This document shows, piece by piece, positions 58,083 through 64,000 of a DNA stretch of 64,000 nucleotides; the first letter of the stretch is position 1; each line of letters opens with the position of its first letter. Source of the stretch: Actinophytocola sp036378875. GTDB taxonomy: Bacteria; Actinomycetota; Actinomycetes; Mycobacteriales; Pseudonocardiaceae. The notes beneath the pieces are model-generated. The model saw only the letters and a list, made by a program, of their open reading frames with translations, ran no database searches and was not told the DNA's origin. The translations under genes were made by a program, and so were the position numbers. The DNA lies in NCBI RefSeq assembly GCF_036378875.1, contig NZ_DASUVO010000011.1, positions 12,535-76,534 of the forward strand, written 5' to 3'.

Positions 58083-59476
58083 ACATCCACAAGCTACTCA
58101 CAGTCTCTCTGGCGGGGATCGCCGCGGCCGCCGTGATGCCTTCGGCGGCGGTCGCGGCTCCGCGCGTCGTCACGGTGTCGTCGATCTCCCAGCTGCAGTC
58201 GGCGGCCGACGCCGCGCAGCCGGGGGACCGCATCGAGCTGGTCGACGGCACCTACACCACGTCCGGGGCGATCACCCTGCGGCGGTCGGGCTCGTCGAGC
58301 GCGCCCGTCACGATCGCGGCACAGAACGTCGGCGGGGCCGAGATCCGCGGTACCAACGGGTTCTCGTTCGCCGACACCGACTACGTCACGGTGGAAGGGT
58401 TCCGGCTTCGGCACAGCGGCGGGGTGAGCGTGCCCGCCGGCTCGCACCACGTCCGGCTCACCCGCAACGTCGTGCAGCTGGCCTCCAGCTCGGGGAACTG
58501 GGTCACGGTCACCGGCAACGACGTCGAGGTCGACCACAACACGTTCCAGACCAAGAGCTCCGAGGGCGTGTTCCTCCAGATCTCCGGCCCCGGCGACGCG
58601 GCGATGGCGCAGCGCACCAGGGTGCACCACAACCACTTCCGCGACCACACCTTCGCCGGCGACAACGGCGGCGAGTCCATCCGGCTCGGGTACAGCTACC
58701 GGCAGCTCAGCTCCGCCAACGCGGTCGTGGAGTACAACCTGTTCGAGCGGGCCAACGGCGACTCCGAGGCCATCTCCGTCAAGTCCTCCGACAACATCGT
58801 CCGCTACAACACGATCCGCGACAGCCGTGGCTCGATCGTGCTGCGGCACGGCAACCGGAACCTGGTCGAGGGCAACCTCATGCTCGGCAACACCGCCGGG
58901 ATCCGCTTCTACGACAACGACCATTTGATCGTGAACAACGTGATCCAGGGCGGCACCGGGCAGATCATCGCCGGCTCCGGCGACGTGGCCGACGACACCA
59001 CCGGCTCCACCTCACACGCCCGCCCCGACCGGGTGCTGGTCGCGTTCAACACTGTGGTCGGCAACCGCACCAACCTGCTCCAGGTCGGGCAGGGCACGGA
59101 CCGGCTCGGGCCCAACGAGTGCACGTTCGCCAACAACATCTTCGTCGGCGGCGGATCCGGGGCGCTGCTGGACGTGGACGAGGCCACGGGTTCGCGGTGG
59201 CAGGGCAACATCGTGTGGTCCGGCACCGGCGGCAACGCGCCGTCGACCGGTTTCCGCTCGGTGAACCCCGCGCTCACCACCGACGCCGGCGGCCTGCGGC
59301 GGCTCCCGGCCAGCAGCCCGGCGGTCGACACCGCCGTCGGCAGCTACGCGCAGGCAGCCCGTGACATGGACCTGCAAACCCGTTCCGGCACCAAGGACGT
59401 CGGCGCCGACGAGTACGCGACGGGTGGCACACAGCGCCGCCCGCTCACCTCCGCCGACGTCGGCCCCAACTCGTAG
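58079..59476 (+). CDS. Secreted polysaccharide lyase family 6 (alginate/chondroitin-B lyase type)
   Basis: A beta-helix lyase of 465 residues with a signal peptide (LLTVSLAGIAAAAVMPSAAVA). The PL6 catalytic pair is visible: Lys near 235 in EAISVKSSDN and Arg near 256 in GSIVLRHGNRN, spaced 21 residues as in chondroitinase B. Other blocks: IELVDGTYTTSGAITL and FLQISGPGDAAMAQR. PL6 enzymes act on alginate or dermatan sulfate and need calcium. The gene uses GTG 58079 inside the stop of the GH28 gene. Confidence 0.92.
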   Translation: MNIHKLLTVSLAGIAAAAVMPSAAVAAPRVVTVSSISQLQSAADAAQPGDRIELVDGTYTTSGAITLRRSGSSSAPVTIAAQNVGGAEIRGTNGFSFADTDYVTVEGFRLRHSGGVSVPAGSHHVRLTRNVVQLASSSGNWVTVTGNDVEVDHNTFQTKSSEGVFLQISGPGDAAMAQRTRVHHNHFRDHTFAGDNGGESIRLGYSYRQLSSANAVVEYNLFERANGDSEAISVKSSDNIVRYNTIRDSRGSIVLRHGNRNLVEGNLMLGNTAGIRFYDNDHLIVNNVIQGGTGQIIAGSGDVADDTTGSTSHARPDRVLVAFNTVVGNRTNLLQVGQGTDRLGPNECTFANNIFVGGGSGALLDVDEATGSRWQGNIVWSGTGGNAPSTGFRSVNPALTTDAGGLRRLPASSPAVDTAVGSYAQAARDMDLQTRSGTKDVGADEYATGGTQRRPLTSADVGPNS

Positions 59477-59485
59477 GAGCCCGCG

Positions 59486-61510
59486 ATGCTTCGAAGACTT
59501 TCCCTGCTGTTGACCGTGTTCGCGACCGTCGCGGCCGGCCTGACCGTCATGGTGCTGAACGCGAGCCCGGCCCGTGCGCTCGAGAACGGGCTCGCGCGCA
59601 CGCCGCCGATGGGGTTCAACAACTGGAACTTCACGCACTGCAACTCGACCTTCAACGAGACCCAGATCAGGGCCGTCGCCGACTCGTTCGTCTCGAACGG
59701 ACTCCGCGACGTCGGCTACAACTACGTCAACATCGACGACTGCTGGGCGCTGCCGCAACGCAACGCGCAGGGCAACCTCGTGCCCGACCCGGCTCGCTTT
59801 CCCAGCGGTATCAAGGCACTCGCCGACTACGTGCACGCACGCGGCCTGAAGTTCGGCATCTACACCAGTGCCGGCACCAAGACCTGCAACACAGCGGGCT
59901 TCCCCGGCGGTCTCGGTCACGAACAGCAGGACGCCAACCTGTTCGCGTCCTGGGGCGTCGACTACCTCAAGTACGACAACTGCAACAACCAGGGTGTCGA
60001 CGCGATCCAGCGCTACACGGCCATGCGGAACGCGCTCGCCGCGACCGGCAGGCCCATCGTGTTCAGCATCTGCGAGTGGGGCCAGAGCAACCCGAAGGTC
60101 TGGACCTGGGGCGCCGGCATGGGCAATCTGTGGCGCACCACCGGTGACATCAGCGACAACTGGTCGAGCATGATCTCGCGGGTCCACACCAACGACGACC
60201 TCGCCCAGTACGCCGGGCCGGGCCACTGGAACGACCCGGACATGCTCGAAGTCGGCAACGGCGGGATGACCGACACCGAGTACCGCACCCACTTCAGCCT
60301 GTGGGCCATGATGTCCGCACCGCTGCTCATCGGCAGCGACATCCGCAACCCCTCGGCCGCGACGCTCAACATCCTGCGCAACACCGACGTGATCGCGCTC
60401 GACCAGGACCCGCTCGGCCGTCAGGCGACGATCGTCTCGTCGAGCGGTGGTCTGGTGGTCTACCGCAAGCCACTGTCCAATGGGGACTTCGCGGTGGCGT
60501 TGCTCAACGAGACCGGCTCGACCGCGACCGTGAGCACGACGACCTCTGCGATCGGCCTGCCGGGCAGCGCGTCGCTGAAGGACCTGTGGAGCAAGCAGGT
60601 CCGCACCACGACGGGTGCGATCAGCGCGTCGGTGCCCTCGCACGGCACGGTCGTGTACCGGGTGACCCGCACCGGCGCCTCCGCCCCGCCGAACGGCACG
60701 TCCCAGCTGTCCGACCAGACCGCGCTCTCCGCCACCAACGGTTGGGGCCCGGTCGAACTGGACCGCAGTGTCAACGGGCAGGCCGCCGGTGACGGTCGGA
60801 CGATCACCATCGGTGGCACCACGTACGCCAAGGGCCTCGGCACCCACGCGGCCAGCAGCGTCACCTACCACCTGGGCGGTCGATGTAGTGCGTTCACAAC
60901 CGATGTCGGCGTGGACGACGAGGTCACCGGCGGCCGTGTCGTGTTCCAGGTGTGGCGTGACGGGGTCAAGGTCGCCGACAGCGGCAATGTGACCGGCGCC
61001 GACGGAGCCAAACGCCTGACCGCGGACCTCACCGGGGCGACGACGTTGCTGCTCGCGGTGACCGACGGCGGCGACGGCATCACCTCGGACCACGCAGACT
61101 GGGCCGACCCGCGCCTGACCTGCGCCGGCTCCACCACGACGACCGTCGAGGCCGAGTCCGTCGGCAACACCGCCGCCGGCGCGGCCGCGTCGACCACGTG
61201 TGCCGGCTGTTCCGGCGGCGCGAAGGTCCGCTTCATCGGCAACGGCACGGCCAACTCGCTGACGGTGCCCGTGAGCGCGGCGAGCGCGGGCAGCCGCCAG
61301 CTCACCATCCAGTACACAGTGGACGGAGCGCGGTCGTTCTTCGTGAGCGTCAACGGAGGCGCGGCCATCGAGGTGCAGTGCACCGGCGCCAGCTGGGCGA
61401 CGCCGGCGACCGTCACGGTCCCCGTCTCACTGAACGCGGGGAGCAACACCCTGAGGTTCTTCAACGACACGGCCTGGGCGCCGGATCTCGATGTTGTCGC
61501 TATCAACTGA
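59486..61510 (+). CDS. Secreted GH27 alpha-galactosidase with NPCBM and CBM modules
   Basis: A secreted enzyme of 674 residues. Signal peptide, then a GH27 barrel beginning TPPMGFNNWNFTHC. The nucleophile Asp is near 164 in YLKYDNCNNQG, and the likely acid/base Asp near 221 in WRTTGDISDNWSSM. The substrate block GHWNDPDMLEVGN is also intact. An NPCBM-like module (about 405-545, GTHAASSVTYHLGGR) and a C-terminal CBM with CAGCSGGAKVRFIGNG follow. It removes alpha-1,6- or alpha-1,3-galactose from galactomannan or related chains. Nine bases separate it from the PL6 gene. Confidence 0.94.
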   Translation: MLRRLSLLLTVFATVAAGLTVMVLNASPARALENGLARTPPMGFNNWNFTHCNSTFNETQIRAVADSFVSNGLRDVGYNYVNIDDCWALPQRNAQGNLVPDPARFPSGIKALADYVHARGLKFGIYTSAGTKTCNTAGFPGGLGHEQQDANLFASWGVDYLKYDNCNNQGVDAIQRYTAMRNALAATGRPIVFSICEWGQSNPKVWTWGAGMGNLWRTTGDISDNWSSMISRVHTNDDLAQYAGPGHWNDPDMLEVGNGGMTDTEYRTHFSLWAMMSAPLLIGSDIRNPSAATLNILRNTDVIALDQDPLGRQATIVSSSGGLVVYRKPLSNGDFAVALLNETGSTATVSTTTSAIGLPGSASLKDLWSKQVRTTTGAISASVPSHGTVVYRVTRTGASAPPNGTSQLSDQTALSATNGWGPVELDRSVNGQAAGDGRTITIGGTTYAKGLGTHAASSVTYHLGGRCSAFTTDVGVDDEVTGGRVVFQVWRDGVKVADSGNVTGADGAKRLTADLTGATTLLLAVTDGGDGITSDHADWADPRLTCAGSTTTTVEAESVGNTAAGAAASTTCAGCSGGAKVRFIGNGTANSLTVPVSAASAGSRQLTIQYTVDGARSFFVSVNGGAAIEVQCTGASWATPATVTVPVSLNAGSNTLRFFNDTAWAPDLDVVAIN

Positions 61511-61519
61511 GGAGGAACA

Positions 61520-63958
61520 ATGAGGCTTCGAGGTCCAACCTGGCAGAGGGTGTTGACGGCGGTCGCCGCGGTCGCGCTGGTGCCGACCGTGCTGTCGGTC
61601 ACGGACACCGCCACCGCCGCACCCACCCGCTACGAGGCCGAGAGCGCGACCATCTCACAGGGCACGATCGACTCGAACCACGCCGGGTTCAGCGGCACGG
61701 GCTTCGTCAACCTGGACAACCTCGTCGGCAGCTTCGTCGAGCTCAGTGTGAACGCGCCCACCGCGGGGAACGGCACAGTGGCCATCCGGTTCGCCAACGG
61801 CACCACGGCCAACCGGCCCATGAACGTCTCCGTCAACGGCACGGCGATCCTGCAGGAGCAGGCCTTCCCCGGCACGGGCGCGTGGACCACGTGGGAGACC
61901 ATGACGTTCACCACCCAGCTGCGGGCCGGCGCCAACACCGTTCGGCTCACGTCCGCCACCGACACCGGCGGCCCGAACATCGACGCGGTCGACGTGGAGG
62001 TCGCCGCCACCACCGACTACCAGGCCGAGAACGCCACGATCGGCCAGGGCGTGGTGGAGTCCAACCACACCGGCTTCACCGGCACCGGCTTCGTGAACAT
62101 GGACAACGTGGTCGGCAGCTCCGTCGAGTTCAGCGTGAACGCCGCCACCGCGGGCCCGGCGAGCCTCGCGTTCCGCTTCGCCAACGGCACCACCACCGAC
62201 CGCCCCATGGACGTCACGGTCAACGGCACGGTCGTGGCCGACGACCGCAGCTTCCCGGGCACCGGCGCGTGGACCACCTGGCAGGAGGGCACGATCAACG
62301 TCACCCTGGCCGCCGGCGCCAACACCGTCCGCGCCGTCTCGACCACGGCGAACGGCGGCCCCAACCTGGACCGGCTGCGGGTCGGTCCGCCGGCCGACGG
62401 CGAGCGCCCCACGTCACCGGGGCAGCCGACCTGTAGTGACATCGGCTCCGACTCACTCACCCTGAGCTGGCCGGCCTCGACGGACAACGTCGCGGTGGTC
62501 GGCTACGACATCTACTTCCTGGGCCAGAAGATCGCGGAGGCGCCCGACTCGCCGTTCCGGGTCACCGGCCTGCAGCCCAACACCCAGTACCGGCTCTCGG
62601 TGTTCGGCCGCGACGCCGCCGGCAACGTCTCCGACTCGAGCGCGGAGGCCGTGTGCACGACCACCGCCGACCCCGGTGACGCGACCCCGCCGAGCACGCC
62701 GGGCCAGCCGTCGGTTTCGGCCATCGGGCAGACCGGCGCCACCGTCAGCTGGTCCGCGTCGACCGACAACCGTGCCGTGACCCGATACGACATCCGCACC
62801 AGCAGCGCGGTCCTCGACTCGGTGACCGGCAACCCACCCGCCACGTCGAAGGCCGTGACCGGCCTGGCCTGCGGCACGTCCTTCACGATCCACGTGGTGG
62901 CCAGGGACGCGGCCGGCAACACCTCGGCGCAGAGCTCGACGGCGACGTTCACCACGAGCGCCTGCGGTGGCGGGAACAACCCCGGCACCCCGACCCAGGT
63001 GTCCACCGGCTGGTCCATCCCGTGGGACCTGTCGTGGGCGCCGGACGGCACGTTCGGCCTGGTCACCGAGAGGGACACCTTCCGGGTGTTCCGGATCAAC
63101 AAGGACGGCGGCGGCAAGACCCAGGTAGGGACCGTGCCGAACAGCCAGACCACCGACGGTGAGGGCGGCCTGATGGGCATCGCGCTGTCGCCGACGTGGA
63201 ACGGCAGCAGCGACCAGGACGTGTTCTTCATGCACACGTCCAGTGACGGCAACCGGATCGCGAAGATGACGTTCAACGGCTCCTCGCTGACCGGCTACAC
63301 CTCGATCGTCACCGGCATCAGGAAGAACCGCTTCCACAACGGCGGCCGCATCCGGTTCGGTCCGGACGGGTTCCTGTACGCCACCACCGGCGACTCGCAG
63401 CAGAGCAACCTGGCGCAGGACCAGAACTCGCTCAACGGCAAGATCCTGCGGGTCACGAAGACCGGTGCGGCCGCACCGGGGAACCCGTTCGGCACGCGGA
63501 TCTACAGCTACGGCCACCGCAACCCGCAGGGGCTCGCCTGGGACGCCGCCGGACGGCTGTGGTCCTCGGAGCTGGGCAACTCGTCGCAGGACGAGCTGAA
63601 CCTGATCCTGCCGGGCCGCAACTACGGTTGGCCGACGTGTGAGGGTTCGTGCGACGTCTCCGGTATGACCAACCCGAAGCGGACGTGGTCGGTGTCCACG
63701 GCGTCGCCGAGTGGTCTGGCCTTTGCCAACGGTGCGTTGTTCATGGCGTCGCTGCGTGGCGAGCGGCTGTGGCGGATCGTGCTGAACGGCGAGAACGTCG
63801 GCACGGTCAGCTCGCACTACAACGGCACGTACGGCCGCATGCGCGCGGTCGTGAAGGTGCCTGGTGAGAACGCGATCTGGTTCGGCACCACCAACGCGGA
63901 CAACAACGGCGACGGTGGCTCCGGTTCGGACCGGTTCCTGCGGGTGAACCTGGGCTGA
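61520..63958 (+). CDS. Secreted protein: two CBM35 modules, two FN3 domains and PQQ-type sugar dehydrogenase
   Basis: A protein of 812 residues with a signal peptide. Two CBM35 modules lie at about 35-160 (RYEAESATISQGTIDSNHAG) and 165-290 (DYQAENATIGQGVVESNHTG), then two FN3 domains (SLTLSWPASTDNVAVVGYDI and ATVSWSASTDNRAVTRYDIR). The C-terminal part is a beta-propeller sugar dehydrogenase (GEGGLMGIALSPTW, NGGRIRFGPDGFLYATTGDS, LNGKILRVTK, YGHRNPQGLAWD), the AA12/soluble glucose dehydrogenase type. It should oxidise sugars with a bound quinone cofactor. Last gene of the operon; it starts nine bases after the alpha-galactosidase. Confidence 0.93.
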   Translation: MRLRGPTWQRVLTAVAAVALVPTVLSVTDTATAAPTRYEAESATISQGTIDSNHAGFSGTGFVNLDNLVGSFVELSVNAPTAGNGTVAIRFANGTTANRPMNVSVNGTAILQEQAFPGTGAWTTWETMTFTTQLRAGANTVRLTSATDTGGPNIDAVDVEVAATTDYQAENATIGQGVVESNHTGFTGTGFVNMDNVVGSSVEFSVNAATAGPASLAFRFANGTTTDRPMDVTVNGTVVADDRSFPGTGAWTTWQEGTINVTLAAGANTVRAVSTTANGGPNLDRLRVGPPADGERPTSPGQPTCSDIGSDSLTLSWPASTDNVAVVGYDIYFLGQKIAEAPDSPFRVTGLQPNTQYRLSVFGRDAAGNVSDSSAEAVCTTTADPGDATPPSTPGQPSVSAIGQTGATVSWSASTDNRAVTRYDIRTSSAVLDSVTGNPPATSKAVTGLACGTSFTIHVVARDAAGNTSAQSSTATFTTSACGGGNNPGTPTQVSTGWSIPWDLSWAPDGTFGLVTERDTFRVFRINKDGGGKTQVGTVPNSQTTDGEGGLMGIALSPTWNGSSDQDVFFMHTSSDGNRIAKMTFNGSSLTGYTSIVTGIRKNRFHNGGRIRFGPDGFLYATTGDSQQSNLAQDQNSLNGKILRVTKTGAAAPGNPFGTRIYSYGHRNPQGLAWDAAGRLWSSELGNSSQDELNLILPGRNYGWPTCEGSCDVSGMTNPKRTWSVSTASPSGLAFANGALFMASLRGERLWRIVLNGENVGTVSSHYNGTYGRMRAVVKVPGENAIWFGTTNADNNGDGGSGSDRFLRVNLG

Positions 63959-64000
63959 TCGTCCACTGTGGTGCTCGGGGCGTCGCCAGGTGCGGCGCCC

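Noticed and set aside
1..64000. tRNA genes, CRISPR arrays, insertion sequences, prophage
   Set aside because: I found no tRNA-like cloverleaf, no regularly spaced repeats, and no transposase, integrase or phage structural gene.

Overview
The window is very GC-rich DNA with actinobacterial traits: GTG and occasional TTG starts, ATGA/GTGA stop-start overlaps, Tat and Sec signal peptides, a fused cysNC, a coxD/coxE-like pair, and many multi-domain secreted carbohydrate-active enzymes with CBM35-type modules. This fits a filamentous actinomycete, perhaps Pseudonocardiaceae (inference). I see no tRNA, rRNA, transposase, phage gene or CRISPR array.

Layout. 0-13.5 kb: the end of an EccE-like gene, a secreted SGNH hydrolase with a polysaccharide deacetylase, a succinate-semialdehyde-type dehydrogenase, small conserved proteins, a GT4 glycosyltransferase, a secreted protein with three beta repeats, a lipoprotein/hydrolase pair, a Tat-exported PL8 polysaccharide lyase and two neighbouring genes sharing one domain. 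13.7-23 kb: an MHYT membrane sensor, then a sulfation locus. A TetR gene is divergent from cysD-cysNC (PAPS synthesis). These converge on a four-gene, translationally coupled operon: DUF1214 protein, PAPS-type sulfotransferase, SDR, SRPBCC protein. That operon is preceded by a KstR-like palindrome. 23-38 kb: a Na+/H+ antiporter, then a ROK regulator divergent from a ribose-type ABC importer operon that ends in a ketose-3-epimerase-like TIM-barrel gene. A roughly 2000-residue secreted ThuA + sugar-dehydrogenase fusion follows.

38-46.6 kb: a RidA-like protein and a GntR/FCD regulator diverge from a molybdenum hydroxylase operon. Its large subunit is split into two overlapping genes, and MoxR, VWA, amidohydrolase and YciI genes follow. 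46.6-49.6 kb: a DHA2-type exporter, and on the opposite strand a clear guanidine-I (ykkC) riboswitch leading into a ureohydrolase. The ureohydrolase has the FDRHVD motif that I associate with nickel-dependent guanidine hydrolase rather than agmatinase. 49.6-51.8 kb: a HEAT-repeat protein, an ABATE/CGNR-type regulator with odd internal repeats, and an EamA exporter.

51.8-64 kb: a secreted polysaccharide-degradation region. A GH5 endoglucanase is followed by a regulatory gap holding LacI-like and DasR-like operators. Then comes one five-gene operon: GH29-like fucosidase, GH28-like pectinase, PL6 lyase, GH27 alpha-galactosidase and a CBM35/FN3/PQQ-type sugar dehydrogenase.

The strongest biological stories are the riboswitch-controlled guanidine hydrolase, the PAPS-plus-sulfotransferase locus, the split molybdenum hydroxylase operon and the secreted CAZyme operon. 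All functions are read from motifs and context; no database search was run.
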